Assembly: GCA_050633905.1 (NCBI GenBank)
Contig: JBOEHJ010000084.1
Span: forward strand, 1 to 64,000
DNA from: JANQPX01 sp050633905
Lineage (GTDB): Bacteria; Pseudomonadota; Alphaproteobacteria; Geminicoccales; Geminicoccaceae
DNA length: 64,000 nucleotides
Direction of reading: 5' to 3'
Translations under genes and position numbers: made by a program
Notes under the pieces: generated by a model
Seen by the model: only the letters and a program-made list of their open reading frames with translations
Databases searched by the model: none
What the model was told of the DNA's origin: nothing
Shown here: in pieces, positions 44,903 through 52,475 of the stretch
Layout: each line of letters begins with the position of its first letter
How positions within the stretch are numbered: position 1 is the first letter of the stretch

Positions 44903-45520
44903 ATGACTGAACTTGACCAAGCCTTGGATCACCTTCCCCTGATCGCCATCTTGCGCGGTATCGAGCCCGATAACGCCGTGGCGGCCGGCACGATCCTCAT
45001 CGATGCCGGTTTTCGCATCATCGAGGTTCCGTTGAACTCACCGGAACCTCTGTTGAGCATCGAACGCTTGGTCAAGGCTTTCGGCAATCGCGCCATCATC
45101 GGTGCTGGAACGGTCTTGCAGTCAAGCGACATCGGTGCTGTTGCCAAGGCAGGGGGACGGCTGATTGTCATGCCCCATGCGGATGCCAGCCTGATCCGTA
45201 AAGCTGACCATCTCGGTCTCTTTTGCATCCCCGGCGTGGCGTCGCCAACAGAAGCGTTCGCGGCCCTCGAAGCCGGTGCTGATGCGCTTAAGTTGTTTCC
45301 GGCTGAAGCCATACCTCCCGCTGCCGTCAAGGCCTGGCGAGCGGTGCTCCAGCCACCCATCAAGCTCCTGCCAGTCGGCGGGATCACACCGTCAACCATG
45401 GCCGGCTATATCGAGGCGGGCGCTTCCGGCTTCGGGCTGGGCTCGGCCCTGTTCAAGCCAGACATGCCAACAGAGATGATCGCGGCAAACGCGCAAGCTT
45501 TCGCCGGGAGCTTTCGCTGA
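44903..45520 (+). CDS. dgoA: 2-dehydro-3-deoxy-6-phosphogalactonate aldolase
   Basis: Class I aldolase of the KDPG/KHG family, 205 residues, cleaving KDPGal to pyruvate and glyceraldehyde 3-phosphate. Motifs: LIAILRGIEPDNAVAAGTIL, the Glu in IIEVPLNSPEP, ACGG-equivalent GRLIVMPHADASLIRKAD, the Schiff-base Lys in ADALKLFPAEA and KLLPVGGITPSTMAGYIEAG. The final FGLGSALFKPDMPTEMIAAN is typical of DgoA rather than Eda. ATG at 44903 begins 13 bases after the dgoK stop, so the pair forms an operon. Confidence 0.93.
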   Translation: MTELDQALDHLPLIAILRGIEPDNAVAAGTILIDAGFRIIEVPLNSPEPLLSIERLVKAFGNRAIIGAGTVLQSSDIGAVAKAGGRLIVMPHADASLIRKADHLGLFCIPGVASPTEAFAALEAGADALKLFPAEAIPPAAVKAWRAVLQPPIKLLPVGGITPSTMAGYIEAGASGFGLGSALFKPDMPTEMIAANAQAFAGSFR

Positions 45521-45578
45521 CCAATAGCACTCGGTGAAGAAACGATAACCAAGCCCCCGGCTAAATCGCTTGATGCCA

Positions 45579-45604
45579 GCCTGCTCCATTTAAAAAAAGC
45601 AGGC
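45579..45604. terminator. Inverted repeat after dgoA
   Basis: GCCTGCT and AGCAGGC form a seven-pair stem around a 12-base loop containing an A run. There is no T run after it on the plus strand, so a terminator role for dgoKA is uncertain. Confidence 0.35.
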
Positions 45605-45700
45605 ACGTCATGGTTCGGAACAACGGGGTGCACCAAGTTGAGATATGGAAACGCCATCAAATAAACCCGCGGCAAGAGCGGGAAAAGTCGGGAATCGTCG

Positions 45701-45904
45701 ATGGAGCTAGTTGGTATTCTGATCGCCATATTAGCGGCGATCTTCGTCTTCTTTCACGCATGGATCCGCCGCGTGCCGGTCTGGGCAGCATTCCTCTGGG
45801 CATTGGGGACATTTCTCTTCCTGATTATCATCCTGCCCATCTATTTGCTGATTCGCCCGAAGGGACCGGAACGCGACGACGACGACGACCGCCTCCTCAG
45901 CTAG
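45701..45904 (+). CDS. Small membrane protein, 67 residues
   Basis: Two predicted membrane helices (ELVGILIAILAAIFVFFHAW and VWAAFLWALGTFLFLIIILP) with a short positively charged loop (IRRVP) between them. The cytosolic tail is acidic (RDDDDDRLLS). The hydrophobic pattern is too regular to be chance, and the frame is preceded by CGGGAA. No family is recognised. Its TAG stop sits in a CTAG that starts a dispersed repeat. Confidence 0.75.
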   Translation: MELVGILIAILAAIFVFFHAWIRRVPVWAAFLWALGTFLFLIIILPIYLLIRPKGPERDDDDDRLLS

Positions 45905-45952
45905 TGACCTGGCCACGTCATTGGGTCGGCGGGTTTGCCGAAGAAAGAGCCC
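45901..45952 (+). repeat. CTAG-anchored 3'-end repeat, copy 3
   Basis: CTAGTGACCTGGCCACGTCA then TTGGGTCGGCGGGTTTGCCG follow the small membrane protein directly. The head matches the copy after speD; the tail is diverged and fades near 45950. Confidence 0.65.
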
Positions 45953-46157
45953 TACATTTCATCAGCATAAAGCCCCTTATCGGGGTGGTTTCTGGACTGT
46001 GTTGAAGCGGCTGCACCAGACATCTTAGGTTGCAATTTGTGGCAGATTTCTGTCAGTTCTCATCACAATCAGGGCCTGATCGACCTTAAAGTTTATTGAA
46101 AACCGTCGGCAGACGGCCCAGGTTGGTGGTAGCTAACAACAAGGTAGGGATCGAACG

Positions 46158-47075
46158 ATGCGGCTGACTTCTTGGCTTGCAACTTTTCTCGTCGCCTTCA
46201 CGCTTCCCGCTCTCGCGGAAACGCCTGGACCTCTGGTTGATGTCGACTGGCTCAAAGTCAGCATGGACCGTGAGGACGTCGTCATTCTCGATATCCGCAA
46301 CAAGATCGATGGCGGTTCGGCAAAGACATTCGCTGCCGGTCATATCCCGGGTGCCGTCTACAGCAACTACCTCGAAGCCGGCTGGCGTACCAAGGTCGAC
46401 GGTGTGATCGGCCAGACGCCAGAGACGGAGCAGCTCGAAGGGCTGATCGGCAGCCTCGGCATTGATAACGACACGACTGTGGTCATTGTTCCGGCCGGCG
46501 TCAGCTCCACTGATTTCGGCAGCGCCACCAGGATCTACTGGACCTTCAATTATCTCGGCCATGATGACGTCGCCATTCTCGATGGCGGTTATCGAGCCTG
46601 GACGGCGGATCAGACGAACCCAATCGAGACGGGACCGCCTGCAACACCAGCACCCAAGATGTTCAAGGCATCGGTTCGCCCCGAACTCCTGGTGGACAGC
46701 GCAATGGTTGAGGCCGCTATCGACGATGACAGCACCGTGCTTCTGGATGGCCGTCCTGACGCGCAATTTCGGGGCAAGGCCAAGCATGATGCCGCCAAGT
46801 CAGCCGGTCATATCCCAGGTGCTACCCATTTCGATCAGGCCAATACCTTCGATGACAAAACTGGCAAGCTGATCGATGTCGCCAAGCTGGAAACACTCCT
46901 CCCTCCCGGGCTGAATGACGAGGGCAAGGACGTCTACAGCTACTGCAATACAGGCCATTGGGCCTCGGTCAACTGGTTCGTTATGAGCGAGATGCTGGGC
47001 AAGAAAAACGTCAAGCTCTATGACGGCTCGATGGTGGGCTGGACCCAAAATCCGGATCGCCCGCTGGCCAACTGA
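46158..47075 (+). CDS. Exported sulfurtransferase (tandem rhodanese)
   Basis: A 305-residue protein with a signal peptide (LTSWLATFLVAFTLPALAET) followed by two rhodanese domains. The N-terminal, non-catalytic one has VVILDIRNKIDGGSAKTFAA and GHIPGAVYSNY. The C-terminal, catalytic one has VLLDGRPDAQFRGKAKHDAA, GHIPGATHFDQ and the active Cys in VYSYCNTGHWASVNWFVM. The two-domain build fits thiosulfate/3-mercaptopyruvate sulfurtransferases, here periplasmic. The active loop CNTGHWA departs from the CGSGVTA of SseA-type enzymes, so the donor is not predictable. AGGTAGGG precedes the ATG. Confidence 0.88.
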   Translation: MRLTSWLATFLVAFTLPALAETPGPLVDVDWLKVSMDREDVVILDIRNKIDGGSAKTFAAGHIPGAVYSNYLEAGWRTKVDGVIGQTPETEQLEGLIGSLGIDNDTTVVIVPAGVSSTDFGSATRIYWTFNYLGHDDVAILDGGYRAWTADQTNPIETGPPATPAPKMFKASVRPELLVDSAMVEAAIDDDSTVLLDGRPDAQFRGKAKHDAAKSAGHIPGATHFDQANTFDDKTGKLIDVAKLETLLPPGLNDEGKDVYSYCNTGHWASVNWFVMSEMLGKKNVKLYDGSMVGWTQNPDRPLAN

Positions 47076-47103
47076 GAGGGTGACCGGCCAACAAGGCTGT
47101 TAA

Positions 47104-47130
47104 GGGAGGCTTCCGGCCTCCCTTCGCATT
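47104..47130 (+). terminator. Rho-independent-like terminator after sulfurtransferase
   Basis: GGGAGGC pairs with GCCTCCC around loop TTCCG, followed by TTCGCATTT. It lies about 30 bases past the sulfurtransferase stop. Confidence 0.65.
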
Positions 47131-47191
47131 TACGAGACCGGCGTCAGCGACTACAGTCACCGCTGAAATCAACTCGAGAGAGGGCCGGTTA

Positions 47192-47962
47192 ATGGACGCC
47201 AAAGCTATTTTAGACATGCTGATGCAAAGCGGCATGGGACAAAGTCAGCAACGAGTGCAGCGAACCGCAGGTGGCGGCAATCCCCTGCTGGATGCAGCCG
47301 TTTCCATGCTGGGTGGCGGCGGTGGCGGCGGCGGCGGCGGCATGCTCGGCGGCCTTCTCTCCAATGCGCTGGGCGGCGGTGGCAGCAGCGGTGGTGGTGC
47401 CGGCGGCATGCTCGGCGGGCTTCTCTCCAGTGCACTGGGCGGTGGCGGCGGTGCTGGTGGTGGTCTTGCCGGTGGCTTGATCGGCAGCCTCGCCAAGGCG
47501 GCGATGTCTCAAATGGGCGGCGGCAGTGCTGGCGGCGGACAATCGCAGGCTTCGGGCTTCGACCTTTCGCAATTCTCAGCCGGGCAGGTCGAGAGCCAGC
47601 GGGACGAAAATGATCGGGCCCTTGTGATGATCCGCTCGATGATCTCAGCGGCCAAGGCCGACGGACAGATCGATGCCGGCGAGCAGCAGCGTATTCTCGG
47701 CAAGCTCAATGAGGGCGGCGCCACCCCGGAAATCCGCCAGTTCATCGAGAACGAGCTCCGGCAGCCGATCGATATCGAAAGCCTCGCCGCTGAGGTCGAT
47801 TCACCCCATATGGCGACCGAGGTGTACACCGCTTCGCTGTTCGCGATCGATATCGATACACCGGGCGAGCAAGCCTATATGAGCAAGCTTGCCAACCGCC
47901 TGAACCTCCCTGCAAGCCTGGTCCAGCAACTTCACGAAAGCCTCGAGGTCAAAGGCGCCTAA
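47192..47962 (+). CDS. DUF533 family protein with glycine-rich N-terminus
   Basis: A 256-residue protein. The first 110 residues are an extreme glycine-rich tract (short units such as MLGGLLSNALGGGGSSGGG, then MLGGLLSSALGGGG repeated). It probably forms a flexible or self-associating membrane-active segment. The C-terminal domain (VMIRSMISAAKADGQIDAGE, then VYTASLFAIDIDTPGEQAYM and LANRLNLPASLVQQLHESLE) is the same DUF533/TerB-like helical bundle as in the protein at 21704-22510. GAGAGAGGG is the ribosome site. The function is unknown; a strong terminator follows. Confidence 0.83.
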   Translation: MDAKAILDMLMQSGMGQSQQRVQRTAGGGNPLLDAAVSMLGGGGGGGGGGMLGGLLSNALGGGGSSGGGAGGMLGGLLSSALGGGGGAGGGLAGGLIGSLAKAAMSQMGGGSAGGGQSQASGFDLSQFSAGQVESQRDENDRALVMIRSMISAAKADGQIDAGEQQRILGKLNEGGATPEIRQFIENELRQPIDIESLAAEVDSPHMATEVYTASLFAIDIDTPGEQAYMSKLANRLNLPASLVQQLHESLEVKGA

Positions 47963-48023
47963 TCGGCTGGACGCTTTGCGCCGCTAGACCGGTAGCAAAG
48001 ACTAGACAAGACGTCTTCGAGAA

Positions 48024-48055
48024 ACGAGCGGTCGCCATCGGCCGCTCGTTTTTTT
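48024..48055 (+). terminator. Rho-independent terminator
   Basis: CGAGCGG pairs with CCGCTCG (loop TCGCCATCGG), followed by an uninterrupted run of seven T. It terminates the DUF533 gene transcript. Confidence 0.88.
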
Positions 48056-48091
48056 GTGTGTTAATGACATCGCCCCTTAGTCCATTCCCAA

Positions 48092-48171
48092 GAAAAGCCG
48101 GTATACCCTTGGACATCCAGGCACGTTCATCAATAATGGTCGGAATCTAATGAGGTGGCCACGCCACCTAG
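48092..48171 (-). repeat. CTAG-anchored 3'-end repeat, copy 4
   Basis: On the minus strand CTAG (stop of the RraA-like gene) leads into GTGGCGTGGCCACCTCATTA, then GAACGTGCCTGGATGTCC and GGTATACCGGC. The AGGTGG-CGTGG-CCACCT dyad is perfect over six pairs. GAACGTGCCTGGA is shared with the copy at 49031-49114. Confidence 0.72.
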
Positions 48172-48812
48172 AATTTACCGAATTTTAGGTAGGCTTCCTG
48201 GGGGTCGACGCCGGCGAGGATGGCGGTGCGGACCTGGTTTTCGGTGGCGATGGCCTGCTCGGCCGCGGCGATGATGTCCTCGGCCTGGGCCTTAGGGAGA
48301 ATGACCATACCGTCCCGATCGCCGAGCACGAGATCGCCGGCATGGATGGTTACCTCGCCGATCACGATGGGTTCTTCATAAGAAACCGGTAGCCAGTAGC
48401 CTACGACATCGCGCGGCGTGTGATAGCGGTACCAGACAGGAAATTCCTGCTCGATGATGAAATTCACATCGCGGCAGCCGCCATCGACGACATAGCCACG
48501 CACGCCTTTAAGCTTCAAGGTTTCCGACGAAAGTTCGCCCATATGCGCGATGACGCTGTCGTTCGGCTGACAGATCATGACGGTGTCCGGCTTGGCCTTG
48601 GAGAGCAGGCCGGTCCACTCATAAAGCGTGGTATGGGCATCCGCCGAAGTATCCACTTTGCCAGTCACGGTCGAGACGATACCCGCCAGCGTTTTCTCCG
48701 GAAACAACGGCCGGATATCCTGCGGCAAGGTAAAATCCGAAAGCCCCATGCCCCGCATGACGTCATGCACCACGCCGGTATAGACGTTCTCCAACCGCGT
48801 CACCAAATCCAT
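48168..48812 (-). CDS. RraA-like / HMG aldolase family protein
   Basis: Protein of 214 residues in the RraA / 4-hydroxy-4-methyl-2-oxoglutarate aldolase superfamily. The divalent-metal and substrate region is RGYVVDGGCRDVNFIIEQE, followed by FPVWYRYHTPRDVVGYWLPV and the GDLVLGDRDGMVILPKA core. These proteins are class II pyruvate aldolases/oxaloacetate decarboxylases; true RraA, which inhibits RNase E, is shorter. The GVRGYVVDGGCRD loop keeps the Arg and Asp needed for aldolase chemistry. No pathway partners are nearby, so the substrate is open. Confidence 0.83.
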   Translation of the reverse strand: MDLVTRLENVYTGVVHDVMRGMGLSDFTLPQDIRPLFPEKTLAGIVSTVTGKVDTSADAHTTLYEWTGLLSKAKPDTVMICQPNDSVIAHMGELSSETLKLKGVRGYVVDGGCRDVNFIIEQEFPVWYRYHTPRDVVGYWLPVSYEEPIVIGEVTIHAGDLVLGDRDGMVILPKAQAEDIIAAAEQAIATENQVRTAILAGVDPQEAYLKFGKF

Positions 48813-48900
48813 CGCAACCTCCCGTTCATTTTGACTTGTTGTTACGATAGGCAGTGAGCGGCAAGCCTGTCCAGGTCGATCGTCAACACCGGTTTCTTAG

Positions 48901-48958
48901 CCTCCGCCTTCGAAGAACGTACCAGGAAGTTCAGGGGGTATGCGCCCCATTGTCGAGG
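48901..48958 (+). repeat. Repeat family, tail-only copy 5
   Basis: CCTTCGAAGAACGTACCAGG, then TTCAGGGGGTATGCGCCCCA and TTGTCGAGG align with the middle and tail of copy 2 (31577-31622). The CTAG head is absent and no gene ends at its left edge. Confidence 0.6.
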
Positions 48959-49030
48959 TTTGTCGACGCTGCACATCTCGTGACCGACCACTCGACGGTA
49001 AATTCGATATGAAGGAGGCCCAGATCAATC

Positions 49031-49114
49031 CCGACGAGTGAACCGCCTACCAACCGATGTCCAGGCACGTTCTTCGAAAGCAACAACAAGTCAATGAAGC
49101 GACCATGCCACTAG
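49031..49114 (-). repeat. CTAG-anchored 3'-end repeat, copy 6
   Basis: On the minus strand CTAG (stop of the methyltransferase gene) is followed by TGGCATGGTCGCTTCATTGA, then CTTTCGAAGAACGTGCCTGG, then GGTAGGCGG and CTCGTCGG. It aligns nearly end to end with copy 2. Confidence 0.72.
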
Positions 49115-49923
49115 GTAGGTTTGCGAGCGCCCAGCATGTAGCTTTGCGGGAGCTGCGCTTCTTGATCGTTGTAGATATTAAATTCGGCACTACTGATATT
49201 GTGCGGATATTCTTCAAAGGCTTCAATCGCGAGACCTTCATCGAGTAGCGCCGTCATGATGTCGGCAAGGGTATGGACGAACCAATATTTCTTCGGTCCC
49301 TTCCATGAGGCCGAGCCATCATACATGAACCCCTCCTCGTCCTCGAAGGGCGTTTCTTTGAAGTAGCTGTGGACCAGCTTCGTCGGATCGCCGGGAACCT
49401 CATAGGGTTCCATCATGTTGACGATGGGATGCTGCTCGTAAATGCAGACGACGCCACCTGGCCGCAGTAATCGCGAGGCGACGCCGACAAAGCGCTTCAC
49501 ATCCGGCATCCAGCCGAACACACCGATGGTAATCAGCGTGATATCGAAGGAGGCATCATAGCTGCGCTCGATCTCATGGATATCGGTTTCGACAAAATCG
49601 CACTCGACCCCAGCAGCCGCTTGAAAGGCCCGCGCCTGTTCGAGGAACCCGCCCGCTTGATCGAAGCCCACGCAACGGGCCGCGCCGAGATTTTTCACCG
49701 AGAGAAGTTCGCAGCCGTCGTTGCAGCAGAGTTGAGCAACATCCTTGCCGGCCACGCCAAGCTTGAGCAGGCGCTCGGTGAGAATGTCGTCAAGGCATGA
49801 ATAGCCCGGCTGCTTAAAGCCTTCCAGAATAGTTTCGTAGCGCGCCGATGCCTTGTGATGATGAGCAGCAGCGTTCCAACCTTGCCGGTTGGCCTCGATA
49901 TAATCCTGATCGGTCTTACTCAT
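49111..49923 (-). CDS. Class I SAM-dependent methyltransferase
   Basis: A 270-residue methyltransferase. Motif I is degenerate (KDVAQLCCNDGCELLSVKNL, with DGCELL in place of the GxGxG loop). ARCVGFDQAGGFLEQARAFQ is motif II, VECDFVETDIHEIERSY contains the adenine-side Asp, and the LRPGGVVCIYEQHPIVNM strand is the post-motif. The C-terminus (KKYWFVHTLADIMTALLDEG, then FEEYPHNISSAEF) resembles small-molecule methyltransferases of unknown acceptor. The gene is co-oriented with the CueR-like gene 65 bases upstream. Confidence 0.85.
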   Translation of the reverse strand: MSKTDQDYIEANRQGWNAAAHHHKASARYETILEGFKQPGYSCLDDILTERLLKLGVAGKDVAQLCCNDGCELLSVKNLGAARCVGFDQAGGFLEQARAFQAAAGVECDFVETDIHEIERSYDASFDITLITIGVFGWMPDVKRFVGVASRLLRPGGVVCIYEQHPIVNMMEPYEVPGDPTKLVHSYFKETPFEDEEGFMYDGSASWKGPKKYWFVHTLADIMTALLDEGLAIEAFEEYPHNISSAEFNIYNDQEAQLPQSYMLGARKPT

Positions 49924-49988
49924 AACGGCCTCTCAAATTTATTGGCCTCTCTTCGACAAGAAAACGTTGCCCGACGCCGACAAAACTA

Positions 49989-50402
49989 TCAATCCGGTGA
50001 GCTACTGTCATCAACAGTGGCGGCCAGGTCGTCGAGGATCGGGCAGGCTGGCTTTTCGTTGCCGTGACAATGGGCGGCGAGATGGCTGAGCGTCGTGCGC
50101 ATCGAGGTTAGTTCTTTTACTTTCTGATCGATCTCGGCGATCCGCAATTCGGCCATCGCCTTGACATCAGCACTCGCACGGCCCGGATCTTTATAGAGCG
50201 CCAAAAGCTGCCGGCAGTCCTGCACGCTAAAGCCCAAAGATCGCGCACGTTGCACGAAACGCAGACTATGGACATCCTCATCCCGATAGGCACGATAGCC
50301 GTTCTCCGAGCGCAAGGGCTCATCGATCAGGCCGATGCTTTCGTAGTAACGAATGGTCTTCGGCGGCACGCCCGAATGCTTGGCCGCGTCACTGATGTTC
50401 AA
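49989..50402 (-). CDS. MerR family copper-responsive regulator (CueR/HmrR-like)
   Basis: A 137-residue transcription factor. The N-terminal winged helix (ISDAAKHSGVPPKTIRYYES then LIDEPLRSENGYRAYRDEDV) and the dimerisation helix are typical of MerR. The metal loop CHGNEKPAC (two Cys seven residues apart, in the C-terminal part) is the CueR Cu(I)/Ag(I) site, and it is followed by PILDDLA. The start is TTG with GAGGTG upstream. Expected targets (CopA-type ATPase, copper chaperone or oxidase) are not in this window; a 12-base N gap begins 40 bases upstream, so its promoter may be incomplete. Confidence 0.88.
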   Translation of the reverse strand: MNISDAAKHSGVPPKTIRYYESIGLIDEPLRSENGYRAYRDEDVHSLRFVQRARSLGFSVQDCRQLLALYKDPGRASADVKAMAELRIAEIDQKVKELTSMRTTLSHLAAHCHGNEKPACPILDDLAATVDDSSSPD

Positions 50403-50441
50403 CTTTTTTCACCTCGATATCGACGTGCTGACGACGGATTG

Positions 50442-50453
50442 NNNNNNNNNNNN
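50442..50453. other. Assembly gap of 12 N
   Basis: Undetermined bases between the CueR-like gene and the cyclase gene. Flanking frames do not cross it. Confidence 0.99.
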
Positions 50454-50496
50454 TGCGCTATGCGCAAAGAAAGTTGAAACAGTCAGCTTGGCAGGG

Positions 50497-51552
50497 TCAA
50501 GCCCGCATGTGAAGCGGCTCGTGGGTTCCGAGCAGCGTGTAGACTTGTTTCCGGCCAAAGCCTTTGACGTCCTCCTCACCCCGATCCTCGAGGCGGAATT
50601 CGTTCTTGATCAAGTCATACATGTCTTCGCAAAGCGCGATCTCCATCGTGTCTGCTAATGTCTCCATGCGAGACGCCAGATTCACGCCGGGACCGAAAAT
50701 GTCATAGACATATTTCTGCACACCGACGATTGAGCCGATCACCGTGCCTGAATTGATGCCGATGCGGCACTGCCATTTTTGGTGATGAGCACTATTGCGG
50801 CGTTCCAGATAATGCCGCATCAGAAGGGCGACCTTGGCGATGTTCTGTGCATGCTCGGGAGACGCTTCGGGAATGCCCGAAACAGCCATATAGGCATCAC
50901 CGATCGTCTTGATCCGCTCGCAGCCGAATTGCTCGGCGATACGGTCGAACGCGGTGAAGATGTCATTCAATTCGGTGATGATACCAGCCGGATCCTGAGA
51001 GATGGCCATATCCGTGAAACCGACGAAATCGAGCATGAGGACCGAAGCGTTCTCGTACTTTTGCGGTGTGGTGACCCCGAACGTCTTTAGTTCTTCATAG
51101 ACGGACTTTGGCATGACGTTGAGTAACAGCTTCTCAACCCGTTCCTTTTCTCTCGCCAGCGTCCGGTTTTGCTTTTCGACCATCTTCGAATAGGACTCGA
51201 TCATGTATTCGAGCTCTTTGATTTTCGAGATGTTTTGCGCTTCGAGGATCAGCATGCCTAGGTTATTTTGATGATGACGAGAGATGCTGATAGCGAGCGT
51301 GACGCTACGTCGTTTGACCTTGATCTCTGTTTCAGTTGTAAAGGAGCGATCATCATCGAGACGCGTCTGCATCTCGCTGAGATCGATATCCGCAAAAACT
51401 TCCTGAAGCCCCCGACCAACGCCGCTTTCGCCTGGGAACCATTCCGCAAACCGGCGATTGCCGAACAAGATTTCCCGGCTTTCCGGATCAATGATGGCTA
51501 AGGCGACCCCGACCGACTCGAGCAGCAGCTCATTGAACTTGTCCATATTCAT
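50497..51552 (-). CDS. PAS-linked class III nucleotide cyclase (probably adenylate)
   Basis: Cytosolic signalling enzyme of 351 residues. A PAS-like sensor comes first (VALAIIDPESREILFGNRRF, then EWFPGESGVGRGLQEVF). A coiled-coil follows (SKIKELEYMIESYSKMVEKQ), leading into the linker LLLNVMPKSVYEELKTFGVT. The catalytic domain has both metal Asp (VLMLDFVGFTDMA and IKTIGDAYMAVSG) and the transition-state Arg in GPGVNLASRMETLAD. Lys in RIKTIGD and Asp in VYDIFGPG match the adenine-selecting residues of class III adenylate cyclases, not the Glu/Cys of guanylate cyclases. Its start is 20 bases downstream of a truncated-hemoglobin gene. Confidence 0.88.
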   Translation of the reverse strand: MNMDKFNELLLESVGVALAIIDPESREILFGNRRFAEWFPGESGVGRGLQEVFADIDLSEMQTRLDDDRSFTTETEIKVKRRSVTLAISISRHHQNNLGMLILEAQNISKIKELEYMIESYSKMVEKQNRTLAREKERVEKLLLNVMPKSVYEELKTFGVTTPQKYENASVLMLDFVGFTDMAISQDPAGIITELNDIFTAFDRIAEQFGCERIKTIGDAYMAVSGIPEASPEHAQNIAKVALLMRHYLERRNSAHHQKWQCRIGINSGTVIGSIVGVQKYVYDIFGPGVNLASRMETLADTMEIALCEDMYDLIKNEFRLEDRGEEDVKGFGRKQVYTLLGTHEPLHMRA

Positions 51553-51572
51553 TTTATGGTTCCAGAGCTGCT

Positions 51573-51929
51573 TCAGACGGAGATGATATAGGAGGCACGG
51601 CCGGTGATTTCTTCCAGAATCGTCCTAACATCGGCAGGGGCAATCTCGAACTCTTCCAAGGCCTCCTTGAAAAGCACCGTTACTTCGTCGAAGGCCTTCT
51701 TATCGATCCGGTGTTTCGCATGGACGGTTTTCAGGGCCTCGTTGCTATACTCGGCCGGTCCACCCATGACCTGCGCCACGAATTTGGTTTGATGGTCGAT
51801 CAACGACTTCATATCGACGTCATCGAAATAGGGACCCGCAATATCCGAATCGAGCACCTTATCGTAGAACGACATGACGATCTTGCTGACGCTCGCAAAG
51901 CCACCATAGCGCTCAAACATACTCGACAT
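51573..51929 (-). CDS. Group I truncated hemoglobin
   Basis: A 118-residue 2-on-2 globin, full length for the trHb1 group. It opens SMFERYGGFASVSKIVMSFY, with the B10-type Tyr in SFYDKVL. The CD-E region is YFDDVDMKSLIDHQTKFVAQ, and the proximal F8 His is in EALKTVHAKHRI. The family usually binds O2 or NO. The next gene in the same direction, 20 bases on, is a PAS-linked nucleotide cyclase with the same transcription unit; a heme-based sensor partner is therefore an attractive inference. The start is ATG at 51929. Confidence 0.9.
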   Translation of the reverse strand: MSSMFERYGGFASVSKIVMSFYDKVLDSDIAGPYFDDVDMKSLIDHQTKFVAQVMGGPAEYSNEALKTVHAKHRIDKKAFDEVTVLFKEALEEFEIAPADVRTILEEITGRASYIISV

Positions 51930-52475
51930 GCCTCACTTCCCCCCTAGCGATCAGAACGTCTATTGTCGTGGAAAATACTAGTAACCGCTGTGTTGTTCTA
52001 TCCTCTAGCACAAATTCACCCGCTTATATCACCTTCTTGACGAGAAACAGCATCGATGAGCAGCATTTTTGATGGCTCAGAGGTGTGTCATACTGGGCTA
52101 TGCGATCAGCTGAATGTCATGGTCCGCCATCGGACCGGATGCAATCCAGAGAAACAACACAAGTTTTCGCGTCTATCGGCGGTTTTCTTGGATCAGAAGA
52201 CAGCCGCGAGAAATCAACAAACCACAACAGCCTTGCTGATGAATGTTTGTTGGTAGGTGACCACTCCCGGCGCAACCCAACACCACCTCAGACAGCCACC
52301 ATCAACCACGGCCTCGGATCCTCCGGATTACTCATGCGGCCGTCAACAACGTCATAACGATGGCGACGTCGTGGATGGACAAAACGTGGCGTAATACGGG
52401 CAGTGATCACCACGCGTGCCCCCGCCCTGCCCGACGTCAGATGACGCCGTTCAGGACGGGGGCCGCTTATTGCCG
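51930..52475. other. Intergenic, no gene supported
   Basis: Short frames exist but none has a ribosome site or recognisable similarity. The right end carries the hairpin described at 52418-52463; the left end should hold the globin-cyclase promoter. Confidence 0.45.
52418..52463 (-). terminator. GC-rich hairpin after BCCT gene
   Basis: GCCCCCGCCCTG and CAGGACGGGGGC pair at 11 of 12 positions around a 22-base loop, just past the BCCT stop. No T run follows, so its role as terminator is a guess from position. Confidence 0.4.

Noticed and set aside
47290..47500. Repeated GGCGGC-rich units, possible CRISPR or minisatellite
   Set aside because: They are in frame and encode a glycine-rich tract with MLGGLLS units; there are no spacers.
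52056..52256. 66-codon frame downstream of the globin gene
   Set aside because: No ribosome site, no similarity, unusual codon use; not supportable.
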